Part shown: piece after piece, positions 1-7,745 of the stretch
Position numbering within the stretch: position 1 is the first letter of the stretch
How the letters are laid out: every line of letters begins with the position of its first letter
NCBI GenBank assembly: GCA_016720635.1
Contig: JADKKF010000002.1
Span: 565,542-629,541 of the forward strand
Source: Saprospiraceae bacterium
GTDB lineage: Bacteria > Bacteroidota > Bacteroidia > Chitinophagales > Saprospiraceae
Length of the DNA: 64,000 bases
Direction of reading: 5' to 3'
Program-made: the position numbers and the translations under genes
Notes under the pieces: model-generated
What the model saw: only the letters and a program-made list of their open reading frames with translations
What the model was told of the DNA's origin: nothing
The model's database searches: none

Positions 1-456
1 CATGTGAAAGGTCTTAATAGGGTACACCAATTCGATAAAGTAGAAATAGTCCAAATAGCACATCCAGCTCATTCATACAGGATTTTGGATGAAATGTTGG
101 CTCATGTTTCTTCATTATTGGATAAATTGGAACTACCGTACAGGATTTTACGTTTGTGTGGGGGTGATATGAGTTTCGCATCGGCTTTAACTTTTGATTT
201 TGAAGTGTGGTCTGCAGCCCAAGAGCGTTGGCTCGAGGTAAGTTCGGTTTCTAATTTTGAAACGTTTCAATCCAATAGGATGAAATTGAGATATAAGGAC
301 GAAACGGGTAAGTCAAGATTGGCACATACATTGAATGGAAGTGCGTTGGCTTTGGCAAGAATCATGGCTTCGATCCTTGAGAATCATCAGACTCCTGAAG
401 GAATACGGATTCCTGAAGCACTGAGGCCATATACGGGATTTGATTTTTTAACTTAA
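1..456 (+). CDS. serS: Seryl-tRNA synthetase, C-terminal part (5' end outside window)
   Basis: Charges tRNA-Ser with serine in the cytosol. Only the last ~152 residues are present; the reading frame is open to the left edge, so the ATG-like codon near base 4 is internal. The class II catalytic core is recognisable: the RVHQFDKVE segment of motif 2, the FASALTFDFEVW stretch, SSVSNFETFQSNR, and the motif 3 region HTLNGSALALARIMA followed by the family's typical ending TPEGIRIPEALRPYTGF. These match SerRS closely and end at the usual place, so the 3' end is intact. The frameshifted metallopeptidase follows 26 bases later on the same strand. Confidence 0.96.
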   Translation, partial: HVKGLNRVHQFDKVEIVQIAHPAHSYRILDEMLAHVSSLLDKLELPYRILRLCGGDMSFASALTFDFEVWSAAQERWLEVSSVSNFETFQSNRMKLRYKDETGKSRLAHTLNGSALALARIMASILENHQTPEGIRIPEALRPYTGFDFLT

Positions 457-482
457 TATAAAACAACGAAAAAATTAGAATT

Positions 483-1182
483 ATGGGAGATTATATGATT
501 TATATGATTTTGACCGCGGTGATGTCTGGGATAGGGATGTTGGTGAGTGCGCGATTGAAAAGTAAATTCAATCATTATAGCCAAATTCCTCTTAGCAATG
601 GCATGACAGGAGGTGATGTGGCCAAGGCTATGTTAAGACATTATGGAATCCATGATGTACAAGTAGTACCAGTATCTGGTATGCTTACAGATCACTATAA
701 TCCTGCTAATAAAACCGTAAATTTAAGTGAAGGTGTTTTTGCCTCAAATTCAGTGGCTGCAGCTGCTGTAGCTGCCCATGAATGTGGACACGCAGTACAA
801 CATGCCACTTCTTATGCTTGGCTTCAAATGCGATCAAAAAATTGTACCAGTAGTGAATATTGCGGCTGGAATGCAACAATGGTTGTTCATGATAGCACTG
901 GGTGCTTTTGGGACGAGTTCGAATCCAACTATATTGTTGGTGACGATTGCAGCTTTTATGGTAACCCTTGCATTTAGTTTGATTACACTTCCAGTTGAAT
1001 TTGATGCGAGTAATAGGGCGATGGCTTATTTGGATGAGAGTGGCTTTGCCCGTGGAGCAGAACAAGCAGGTGCAAAAGATGCCTTGTGGTGGGCTGCCAT
1101 GACCTATGTTGCAGCAGCGTTGGCCGCTTTGGTCAGTGTGGTATTCTTGGTGCTAAAATTCTTAGCAGCCAGTAGGGATTAA
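483..1182 (+). pseudogene. YugP-type neutral zinc metallopeptidase, frameshifted in a poly-A run
   Basis: Membrane-anchored zinc protease of the YugP family (COG2738). The first frame (483 to about 840) gives an N-terminal membrane helix, the conserved SKFNHYSQIPLSNGMTGGDVA region and the zinc motif AAHECGHAVQH (HExxH-like, near residue 100). The second frame (about 841-1182) gives the rest of the family: IVPVVNIAAGMQQW, several membrane helices and the conserved FDASNRAMAYL segment. The frames join at a run of six A at 836-841; with five A the protein would be continuous, about 232 residues, which is the normal family length. As given, the first frame stops at 977 after about 45 unrelated residues. 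Either a true pseudogene or a one-base consensus error; every part of the family is otherwise preserved, which favours the error. Confidence 0.85.
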
Positions 1183-1208
1183 TAAAGTAAATTATTGTCA
1201 ATATAAAG

Positions 1209-1239
1209 GGCTTCTTGCATTTTGCAAGGAGCCTTTTTT
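1209..1239 (+). terminator. Rho-independent terminator after the metallopeptidase
   Basis: An 11-bp stem with one G-T pair (GGCTTCTTGCA at 1209-1219 against TGCAAGGAGCC at 1223-1233), a three-base loop and six T at 1234-1239, starting 27 bases after the stop codon. Confidence 0.85.
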
Positions 1240-1293
1240 GTTGAGGGGGCTTCTAAAGAATAGCTTTTTAATTTTTGTGCTAAAATATTCTTC

Positions 1294-1689
1294 TTAATAG
1301 AAATATGTTGCCAAAAATACGATGCTTAAATATGCCCAAAAGAGCGAAAATATTATATGTATTATAGTTTCAAAGGTCTTGCCCTTCCACAGGCCTGTCG
1401 AATAACCAAAAAACTGCATGAAAAGCCTAATACTCCAAAATATACCAAGTCCAAGAGATATTTTGTTGCCAAGATTGGTTTCAATCAATTCGGTTGAAGA
1501 CGTTAGGCAAAGCAAACCCATTAGAAATATGGCCAAAGCAATAAAAAACGTATGCATTGTCATCAATTGCCGATTGATTAAACTTAACGATTTAAGCTCT
1601 AAATCCCACTTAAAATACCTAGGAAAGAAAACGTGAACAACTGACAACAGGATTAATAATACACCAATTACTTTAAAGTGAATTTCCAT
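1294..1689 (-). CDS. Small four-helix membrane protein of unknown function
   Basis: About 131 residues, mostly hydrophobic, with four likely membrane helices separated by short polar loops; motifs such as LSVVHVFFPRYFKW and QLMTMHTFFIALAIFLMGLLC are visible. I do not recognise an enzymatic signature. The ATG at 1689 lies just past the stop codon of the upstream methyltransferase (stop at 1692-1694); an in-frame ATG at 1701 would overlap that gene. It is the last gene of a minus-strand set of four (DoxX-like, DUF2071, methyltransferase, this one), so it is probably co-transcribed, but its role cannot be read from the sequence. Confidence 0.7.
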   Translation of the reverse strand: MEIHFKVIGVLLILLSVVHVFFPRYFKWDLELKSLSLINRQLMTMHTFFIALAIFLMGLLCLTSSTELIETNLGNKISLGLGIFWSIRLFMQFFGYSTGLWKGKTFETIIHIIFSLFWAYLSIVFLATYFY

Positions 1690-1691
1690 TA

Positions 1692-2441
1692 TTAGTTGCA
1701 AATAAATATTGACATAAATGGAGTAAACTTTTTTTCCTTGAATGAAATAAATCCAGCATCTTCAAATGCCTTTGCCCAAGTATCTTTGGAGAAAAAGTGT
1801 GTAAATCCTATGGTGAAAGCTAAAAAGTTTGGCAAGTCACGTAAATGTTCAACCATGATGACCTGGCCGTGTGGCTTACAAACTCTCCGACATTCATTTA
1901 AGAACTGTACTTTTTCATCATAATTGCGGATTTCGTGAACTGCTGAGATCAAAAAAATATTATCAACCGAACTATCATTTATTGGAAAAGAATTTGAATT
2001 GATTTGTTGTGTATTTGGATAAACAAAACTTACATTTCTCGCTCGGATTATTGCTGGTTCCGTATGACGCTTGGCGTCATAAAAGTCGAACACTTGAAGA
2101 TTCGAATGTGGCAAAATGCTGTTAAGAATATAACTTGTTTCGTCGAATCCAGCGTTAATATTTAAATTTAAATTTCCCTTTGTGTCCACTATATTCATTT
2201 TTCTTAACCAATCAAAATTATAGAAGCCAGAGAAATCGTACACATAAGCGGAAACTATTAATGGCATCGTTAAGCCATAGACGAATGCCAGAATAACAAT
2301 CCAATACAAATTGTTTGGCCAATCCATTATAAATTTACTGGAGATAATCAGAGCTAATGTGATGAATCCAAACCAATAAAAGTGCCTGTTAAAACTTAAA
2401 ATATTTAATACCCCTTGAAAATTTTTTCGTTTTATTTCCAT
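1692..2441 (-). CDS. SAM-dependent methyltransferase with N-terminal membrane helices
   Basis: About 249 residues. Residues ~15-70 form two to three hydrophobic helices, followed by a class I methyltransferase domain: an INAGFDETSYIL segment where the SAM-binding loop is expected, an acidic strand end (VFDFYDAKR), NIFLISAVHEIRNYDEK (the post-motif II area, with HE as in many ubiE/COQ5-like enzymes) and LNECRRVCKPHGQVIMVEHLRD. The glycine-rich motif I is degenerate, so activity is uncertain. The ATG at 2441 gives a 10-base overlap with the upstream DUF2071 gene; an upstream in-frame ATG at 2465 would overlap by 34 bases. The substrate is not identifiable. Confidence 0.75.
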   Translation of the reverse strand: MEIKRKNFQGVLNILSFNRHFYWFGFITLALIISSKFIMDWPNNLYWIVILAFVYGLTMPLIVSAYVYDFSGFYNFDWLRKMNIVDTKGNLNLNINAGFDETSYILNSILPHSNLQVFDFYDAKRHTEPAIIRARNVSFVYPNTQQINSNSFPINDSSVDNIFLISAVHEIRNYDEKVQFLNECRRVCKPHGQVIMVEHLRDLPNFLAFTIGFTHFFSKDTWAKAFEDAGFISFKEKKFTPFMSIFICN

Positions 2442-3169
2442 GGTTCTATTTTGCCTTTTTTCCAATAATAAGGTACATTTTTTATGATGAATGCATTGGC
2501 TAAAATAGGCTCTTTAAGTTTTAACCCTTCTAAAAAGTCGAAATGATAATCAATGATTTTTACTGGAGTTGGAGTCCAGTTTTGTCTTACTCCTTCGATG
2601 ATTAAAACTACATTTTTTTTAGCATTAAATGTAAATGTAAAGGGCAAGGGGCCTGCAAATCTTCTTGCTTCTTTCCAGTCTGTGAATGGAGAATCTTCGG
2701 GTAGGGAAATTTGGGCTTCAGCCTTGTCAAATATGATTTTAAACTTTGATTTTTCAGAGAAAATTTCAGTTGAATATTGATTCTCAATTTGTTTTATTTC
2801 GGTTGTGGAATAGTTATAATGAGTAAATATATTTCCCCAAAATTCCATTTTTATTTTGTCCGTTTCAGATTTGAGAATATAAAGTCCGCGTAAACTTTTG
2901 CCAGCTCTGTTGGTGTAGCGAACAAAAATGCGATAACCTATAAGAAAAAAATCATTTCCCATAAATTTTGGAAAACCTTTTGGTCGTAAATTCTTAGTTT
3001 GTACCATGGCAATAGCTACAAATGCCCATTTATCTTGAAATGTATCAAGCTGTAAACAATCGGGTATGTAATCCTTTAATTGCTCTTTAGGTACCGCAAA
3101 AGTTAAAACCAAGGAACTTTCAAAAAAAGCTTCTACAGCAAATGGATGATCTTTTAAAAATGATAGCAT
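2432..3169 (-). CDS. DUF2071 family protein (acetoacetate-decarboxylase-like fold)
   Basis: 245 residues resembling DUF2071/YqjF-type proteins: an N-terminal segment in which a ligand chamber strand is preceded by VPKEQLKDYIPDCLQLDTF, then AFVAIAMVQTKNLRPKGFPKFMG, a YRIFVRY strand and RGLYILKSETDK, and the late RRFAGPLPFTFTF motif. The family is structurally related to acetoacetate decarboxylase but its reaction is unknown. It sits 13 bases downstream of the DoxX-like gene and overlaps the methyltransferase, so the three are very likely translated from one mRNA. Confidence 0.8.
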   Translation of the reverse strand: MLSFLKDHPFAVEAFFESSLVLTFAVPKEQLKDYIPDCLQLDTFQDKWAFVAIAMVQTKNLRPKGFPKFMGNDFFLIGYRIFVRYTNRAGKSLRGLYILKSETDKIKMEFWGNIFTHYNYSTTEIKQIENQYSTEIFSEKSKFKIIFDKAEAQISLPEDSPFTDWKEARRFAGPLPFTFTFNAKKNVVLIIEGVRQNWTPTPVKIIDYHFDFLEGLKLKEPILANAFIIKNVPYYWKKGKIEPWK

Positions 3170-3182
3170 CGAGTTATTTGAG

Positions 3183-3557
3183 TTATTTTTTATTGAGATA
3201 AAATTCGTTGAAGTAAACTACTAAAATGAATAAAAGTGCAAAAATCGAATTAATCTTTCCCCAAAGCAACAAATCTGGAACTAGGATAAATTCAAGGGTG
3301 TTCATCATCAGTACAACGCCAATTTGTACGATTGCGTTTAATTTTGTTTTATATCCACTTAGAATCCAAGCAGCCATGATGATTTCTGATAATCCGATAA
3401 GCACCGTCAATTGTCTAGAGTGGTCGCCGCCTAATATCCTAGCCACAATTTGCTCATGCCTGGGAACAAAATTTAAAACTTTGCAAAAAAGACCGTTAGC
3501 GATCCATACAGTCGCGATACAATAAGTCAAAATTTTATGAAGTTTAGATTTTGTCAT
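3183..3557 (-). CDS. DoxX-like four-helix membrane protein
   Basis: About 124 residues from the chosen ATG at 3557 (MTKSKLHKILTYC); the frame is open further upstream to 3665, but that extension is polar and not family-like. Four membrane helices are visible, with the family's KVLNFVPRHEQIVARILG loop after helix 1, LIGLSEIIMAAWIL in helix 2 and a C-terminal LLFILVVYFNEFYL helix. This matches the short DoxX-like family (DoxX_3 type) found in Bacteroidota. First gene of a four-gene minus-strand operon with DUF2071 and the methyltransferase; function unknown. Confidence 0.72.
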   Translation of the reverse strand: MTKSKLHKILTYCIATVWIANGLFCKVLNFVPRHEQIVARILGGDHSRQLTVLIGLSEIIMAAWILSGYKTKLNAIVQIGVVLMMNTLEFILVPDLLLWGKINSIFALLFILVVYFNEFYLNKK

Positions 3558-3810
3558 TTTTTTTTGAATTGTAAAACTTGGTGTTCCTGATCTCTGGGTT
3601 CCAATCGTGGTTGGTTTATTATTCCCATCTCTTGCAAATATAATATCGAAACTCAATGTTTTCAATTAATTAGGGCTAATAGACATTTATTGTGTTAAAA
3701 AGTTTGCAAAGTCAATGAGGACGTAGCTTTCCGCAAATGAAAGGTTATGAATAAAAAAATTGCTAAACAACATAGGAAAATCAAAAGACCAAAAATATGT
3801 AGCAGATTTA

Positions 3811-3841
3811 TTGACAAAGAGGTTAATGTTACATAATTTTG
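3811..3841 (+). promoter_or_regulatory. Bacteroidota-type promoter of cbpA
   Basis: A TTG element at 3811-3813 and a TAATTTTG box at 3834-3841 (consensus TAnnTTTG) are separated by 20 bases. The box ends four bases before the cbpA ATG at 3846, so the transcript should begin at or next to the start codon (leaderless). Confidence 0.6.
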
Positions 3842-3845
3842 AAGT

Positions 3846-4775
3846 ATGGACTATATTGACTATTATAAAACCTTAGGAATTTCAAAAGATGCTTCGGCGG
3901 AAGAGATAAAAACAGCCTATCGGAAGTTGGCACGTAAGTATCACCCAGATTTGAATCCCAACAACGCCGAGGCTGTAAAGCTTTTTCAACAACTGAATGA
4001 GGCCAATGAAGTATTGAGCGATCCCGAAAAAAGGAAAAAATACGACCAATATGGCTCTGATTGGAAACACGCCGAACAGTTTGAAGAAGCCCGTAGGCAA
4101 CAACAATCTGCTGGAGGTAGTAGAGGAGCTTTCAATGGTGGAGGGCAAGGATCATATACCTATAGTGGAGGAGATGATGAGGGAGATTTTTCTGATTTCT
4201 TCGCTTCGATGTTCGGAAATCGTGGAGCTGCTGGTAGTGGTAGGCGGCAAGCACAATTTAAAGGGCAAGATTATCGAGCAACCTTTGAATTGAATTTATC
4301 TGAGGCCTACAAAACCCATCAACAAACCTTTGCAGTCAATGGCAAAAATATACGCATTACTGTTCAGGCGGGCATTGAGAATGGTCAAGAAATAAAAATT
4401 ACTGGCTACGGTGCTACGGGTGTCAATGGTGGGCCCAATGGAGATTTGTACATCACTTTTACCATAAAAAATGATACTGCCTTTGTTCGCAAAGGCAATG
4501 ACCTCTACCTCGATTTTCCGTTGGAGCTGTACACTGCAGTGCTCGGAGGCGATGAAATTATCGATACTTTAGCAGGTAAGGTAAAAGTAAAAATAGCCCC
4601 CGAAACGCAAGCAGGAAGCAAAGTACGGCTTAAAGGCAAGGGTTTTCCTGTATATAAGGAAGATGGAAAATTCGGGGACCTTTACATCACTTTTCAAGTG
4701 AATATTCCAAAAAATTTGTCGGACAAGGAAAAAGAATTATTTAAAGAGCTTGCAAAAGAGCGCCAAAAAGGATAA
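3846..4775 (+). CDS. cbpA: CbpA-type DnaJ-family co-chaperone
   Basis: 309 residues. An N-terminal J domain (about 1-70) with the HPD triad at residues 33-35 stimulates DnaK ATPase. A Gly/Ser-rich linker follows (about 90-140, SAGGSRGAFNGGGQGSYTYS), then two beta-sandwich substrate-binding domains (about 150-300) that include GPNGDLYITFTI and KVRLKGKGFPVY. The cysteine-rich zinc finger of true DnaJ is absent, as in CbpA/DnaJB-type proteins. The next gene, two bases downstream, is a CbpM-like modulator, which supports the CbpA assignment over DnaJ. Cytosolic. Confidence 0.92.
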   Translation: MDYIDYYKTLGISKDASAEEIKTAYRKLARKYHPDLNPNNAEAVKLFQQLNEANEVLSDPEKRKKYDQYGSDWKHAEQFEEARRQQQSAGGSRGAFNGGGQGSYTYSGGDDEGDFSDFFASMFGNRGAAGSGRRQAQFKGQDYRATFELNLSEAYKTHQQTFAVNGKNIRITVQAGIENGQEIKITGYGATGVNGGPNGDLYITFTIKNDTAFVRKGNDLYLDFPLELYTAVLGGDEIIDTLAGKVKVKIAPETQAGSKVRLKGKGFPVYKEDGKFGDLYITFQVNIPKNLSDKEKELFKELAKERQKG

Positions 4776-4777
4776 TT

Positions 4778-5065
4778 ATGGAGAATTCAACAGTTATATC
4801 AATCGAGCAATGTTGCATTTATTATAAAATTGAAACCGACTTTGTTCTCAAGCTAGATAAGCACGGCCTACTTGAACTGTCAAAATCCCAAGAAGAATAT
4901 TTTATAAGTTACGAGCAACTGGGCGACCTTCAGAAGTACATACATCTGCATTATGACCTCGACATCAATATGGAAGGGCTCGAAGCAATAACTCACCTAC
5001 TGGATCGAGTAACAAACCTTCAAAATGAAGTGAAAAAACTCCAAAACGAGCTAAATCAGGGGTGA
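4778..5065 (+). CDS. cbpM: CbpM-like chaperone modulator (MerR_2 type)
   Basis: 95 residues starting two bases after the cbpA stop, so translation is probably coupled. The N-terminal part (ISIEQCCIYYKIETDFVLKLDKHGLLEL) is the winged-helix-like CbpM fold, and the C-terminal part (LLDRVTNLQNEVKKLQNELNQ) is a short coiled coil. CbpM binds the J domain of CbpA and blocks its action on DnaK. The assignment rests on fold-like pattern plus gene order; sequence identity in this family is low. Confidence 0.82.
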   Translation: MENSTVISIEQCCIYYKIETDFVLKLDKHGLLELSKSQEEYFISYEQLGDLQKYIHLHYDLDINMEGLEAITHLLDRVTNLQNEVKKLQNELNQG

Positions 5066-5131
5066 GATTATGGAGCTTGGGTTTGTTATTACGGTCGGCA
5101 CAAAAAAGTATTGTTTTTTGATTTGATTTTA

Positions 5132-5250
5132 GGCTGTCATATCCATGACTTATAATTTTTTATACATCAAAATAAAGGTTTATTTCCAAACTTCGTTGTG
5201 TTCTGAAGAAAAATTAAGTCCGTCCACATTTAAATCTACGAAATCTTTGC
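5132..5250. repeat. Left direct repeat flanking the toxin-antitoxin pair
   Basis: 119 bases nearly identical to 5819-5938. It includes the reverse complement of an antitoxin start (GGCTGTCATATCCAT, codons for MDMTA) and its upstream region, but no antitoxin body follows. This is best read as the promoter and first five codons left from a second, lost copy of the module. Confidence 0.85.
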
Positions 5251-5315
5251 CAACCTTACAAACCTAAATGTAATTTATGTGCCTACTTCTTGAAAACCCC
5301 CGTTAGCAAATATGA

Positions 5316-5615
5316 TTATTTTATTTTTCTACGTTTAATATCCTGGCGATTATCCCAAAATGATACAATCTCAATTCTATTCCCATTTATTTCGTAGAAT
5401 AAAAGATAGACTTTCATGGGAATTATACGTGTAAACTTATTGGAGGTTAATCTTCCGATTAGTTCAGATTTTGAAAGTGTGTTTAATAAATTCTCTACTT
5501 CGTCAATTAGTTTTAAGCTGTATTTTGCATTACCATTTCTTTCAACATAATATTCCAAAATATTTGCAAATTGAAGTTTTGCTATTTCAGACCAAATTAT
5601 TTCTTTTTTAACCAT
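5316..5615 (-). CDS. RelE/ParE-type toxin
   Basis: 99 residues with the ParE/RelE pattern: an N-terminal strand and helix KKEIIWSEIAKLQFANILEY, the middle SKSELIGRLTSNKFTRIIPMKVY and the terminal strand NRIEIVSFWDNRQDIKR. ParE proteins poison gyrase and RelE proteins cut mRNA at the ribosome; which one applies cannot be decided here, though the overall length and the F-W-D-N-R end look ParE-like. Its start overlaps the antitoxin stop by 19 bases, typical of coupled toxin-antitoxin operons. Confidence 0.82.
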   Translation of the reverse strand: MVKKEIIWSEIAKLQFANILEYYVERNGNAKYSLKLIDEVENLLNTLSKSELIGRLTSNKFTRIIPMKVYLLFYEINGNRIEIVSFWDNRQDIKRRKIK

Positions 5616-5833
5616 TTTCGCATTTCCGAAATTACTTCATCATTTGTGTGGAACTTACCAACTTTATTTTCGCTTCGACCTTTTTCGATACATGATTGTT
5701 GGTCAGAGGATAGTTGATATAAAGCTTGATCTGACGAATCAAAAATAGTTTGAAGTGCATTTAGAAAGTTCAAATCTTCAGAGTCTTTTATTCTGGAAAT
5801 TAAACTCTTTTTTAGCTCGGCTGTCATATCCAT
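5597..5833 (-). CDS. Antitoxin partner of the ParE/RelE-type toxin
   Basis: 78 residues, first gene of the pair: a short helical N-terminal part (MDMTAELKKSLISRIKDSED) and a charged C-terminal end (FHTNDEVISEMRKWLKKK) likely to wrap the toxin. It resembles the small, poorly conserved antitoxins commonly placed before ParE/RelE toxins in Bacteroidota. Its first five codons and upstream region are duplicated at 5132-5250. Confidence 0.75.
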   Translation of the reverse strand: MDMTAELKKSLISRIKDSEDLNFLNALQTIFDSSDQALYQLSSDQQSCIEKGRSENKVGKFHTNDEVISEMRKWLKKK

Positions 5834-5938
5834 GACTTATAATTTTTTATACATCAAAAATAAAGGTTTATTTCCAAACTTCGTTGTGTTCTGGAGAAAA
5901 ATTAAGATTGGCCATATTTAAATCCACGAAATCTTTGC
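5819..5938. repeat. Right direct repeat flanking the toxin-antitoxin pair
   Basis: 120 bases, the partner of 5132-5250, with one extra A in an A-run and only a few substitutions. It covers the antitoxin start codon region and about 105 bases upstream, so it probably contains the module's promoter/operator. Confidence 0.85.
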
Positions 5939-6018
5939 TCCTCATACATACCCACAACTATTTCCTTTGATTTTTAAAGGTCTAGAAGTTCCTTAAAAAT
6001 CATCAACTGAACCAAAAT

Positions 6019-6159
6019 CCCAGCGCGTCAGCGACCGTAACGGTCTCGGAGCAAACCATCGGTTTATGCGACGAGAGTCTCGAAGAAGTATGAGTCGAGA
6101 CGGAACCCGTGTAGGCCGCGACCCTCTCACGGCTTTATGCAGAGAGAGGGAGACGCCCC
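6019..6159 (-). repeat. Structured dispersed repeat, copy 1 (minus orientation)
   Basis: Read on the minus strand it starts GGGGCGTCTCCC and ends with GCTGACGCGCTGGG. Three hairpins are visible: CCCTCTC/GAGAGGG (6122-6150), GTCTCGA/TCGAGAC (about 6078-6102) and short ones at AAACC/GGTTT and GACCG/CGGTC. The shared blocks are GGGTTCCGTCTC and CGCTGACGCGCTGGG. Related copies lie at 22694, 39343 and 42002. It fills most of the 336-base gap between the antitoxin and the CotH gene. Confidence 0.8.
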
Positions 6160-6169
6160 AAACATTTAC

Positions 6170-7696
6170 TTATAATTTTTGGAAAGGTAGGATACCGATC
6201 CCTTGGTCGTAAATCAATTGTAAGAAGTAATGGCCCTTGGAAAATGGGTAGGTTGGAATGGTGAAATCGTCATTTGGCGCGGTAAAAATGCCTTGGTCGA
6301 CCAATCTGCCTTGGTTATCATAGATGCGATAAATAAGGTTTTTCGTGAGGGCGGTGGACGTGTTCAGGTGTATTTCGTGGCTGCTCGGGTTGGGGAACAA
6401 AATGGTCTCAAAGGGCAGCGTGCTGTATGTAGGTGTGGATAAAATCTGACCAATCTGGCTGTACAAAGTTGTCTTGCGCGTGGCGAAAAAGGGCTTTAGC
6501 CCGTATGGAGTATGACTATCTAGGGGCTGATCAAATGAGCTGATAAATGACTGATTGGTATAGCCCCAATCCAGCTGTTTGTAGGTGTCGAGAAACGCGG
6601 CAGGCGTGATAAGGGTCTTGTACTTATCGATGATCTTGTTGATGGAATCAGGATTGGTGTATTTTTTGTTGATAGTATCCAAGTAATCGACGAAAAGCCT
6701 TCGAAACTTGGGAACGGCTAGGAGTTTGGTGGCCAGCGGCCTAGCTTCGGCGGTGTTGTACCAAGTGAGGGCATTGCGTGTGCCCCAATCTTCCCCAGTA
6801 ATCCAGTTGATGCCGGCAGAATTGTCCGTGTCATAGACTATGAAATCAAATTTTTGGGTTGTAGGATTGAAATAAAGAAAATAATTGTTTTTCAGGTAAA
6901 AATAGTCATCCCAATTGCCAAAGCAGACGTCCATGGCAAAAGCTTTGAGGACTCCTTCGACATTGAGGATAGAGCGAATTTCTGATTCAAAATTGGCATT
7001 GTTGGGCAAATTTAATTTGGTGATTAGCGTCACGAGATCCGAATAGTTGTCAGCAGATTCGTTGGTTTTGAGTTCATATGCACGTGTTTCTGCGTCGTGA
7101 TATATGTCCTTATACTGCTGCTGATCGGGTCCAATATAAGCCAAATCTGCGGGCCAAGTGCATTTGTATAGATTGCCGCTATCCACTGCATAGTTCTGTT
7201 GGATCCATTCTTTATCCATGTCTTCGATATTCGTATAGAGGCCTCTATACTCTCCATTGATATAGAGTTTGGCGAATCCAACGCGTCTTTTAGGCAGTTT
7301 GAATTTATTCCAAACGGTGTAATAAAGCGCTTCTCGAATCATGGTTGGATCGACGGCTTGCCCTCGGAGGATTAATTTTCGCAATCCACGGTATCGACCC
7401 CCTTGTGTGAATTCGTTAAAGCTGATTTTGAAAGTTTTTTTGAAAGAATTGAGCGAGGTATTACCGCTGAGTCTAATCCCGACAGTTGCGATGGTGTCGT
7501 TAATGGTGTCTCCCGTGCAAATGAATTTGGCACGAAGATATCTGTCCTTGATTTTCTGATCGATCATCTTGGTTACAGAATCGGCGGGCATTTGGATATA
7601 GACCGATGTGATGTGGTTGTCGCGAAAGAGGACATTTTGTGCAGTCAGCGAAATGCATATGCACAATAGCAATGTTAGGGTAAATGTTTGTTTCAT
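6170..7696 (-). CDS. CotH-like kinase-fold protein with type A T9SS sorting domain
   Basis: 508 residues. A signal peptide (KQTFTLTLLLCICISLTAQ) leads a CotH-like region: the LSGNTSLNSFKKTFKISF segment near residue 80, IREALYYTVWNK, RVGFAKLYINGEYRGLYTNIED, then DVCFGNWDDYFYLKNNYFLY and FIVYDTDNSAG, the acidic motif expected for this atypical kinase fold. The last ~80 residues (FPNPSSHEIHLN... YRIYDNQGRLVDQG) are a type A T9SS sorting domain, so the protein is likely exported across the outer membrane and anchored or released. CotH of Bacillus phosphorylates spore-coat proteins; the substrate here is unknown. Confidence 0.88.
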   Translation of the reverse strand: MKQTFTLTLLLCICISLTAQNVLFRDNHITSVYIQMPADSVTKMIDQKIKDRYLRAKFICTGDTINDTIATVGIRLSGNTSLNSFKKTFKISFNEFTQGGRYRGLRKLILRGQAVDPTMIREALYYTVWNKFKLPKRRVGFAKLYINGEYRGLYTNIEDMDKEWIQQNYAVDSGNLYKCTWPADLAYIGPDQQQYKDIYHDAETRAYELKTNESADNYSDLVTLITKLNLPNNANFESEIRSILNVEGVLKAFAMDVCFGNWDDYFYLKNNYFLYFNPTTQKFDFIVYDTDNSAGINWITGEDWGTRNALTWYNTAEARPLATKLLAVPKFRRLFVDYLDTINKKYTNPDSINKIIDKYKTLITPAAFLDTYKQLDWGYTNQSFISSFDQPLDSHTPYGLKPFFATRKTTLYSQIGQILSTPTYSTLPFETILFPNPSSHEIHLNTSTALTKNLIYRIYDNQGRLVDQGIFTAPNDDFTIPTYPFSKGHYFLQLIYDQGIGILPFQKL

Positions 7697-7745
7697 TGGT
7701 GATTTTGTTTTTATGATATAATTATACCAAAAATACGTATTTTAT

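Noticed and set aside
836..841. Programmed ribosomal frameshift at the A6 run of the YugP gene
   Set aside because: No downstream stimulatory stem or pseudoknot seen, and this family is not known to use frameshifting; an indel is simpler.
706..1065. 119-residue minus-strand open frame across the frameshift in the YugP gene
   Set aside because: Product is unlike any protein family; it exists because of codon bias of the plus-strand gene.
2441..2465. Longer start for the methyltransferase at 2465
   Set aside because: Would overlap the upstream gene by 34 bases; ATG 2441 with a 10-base overlap is more economical, though not proven.
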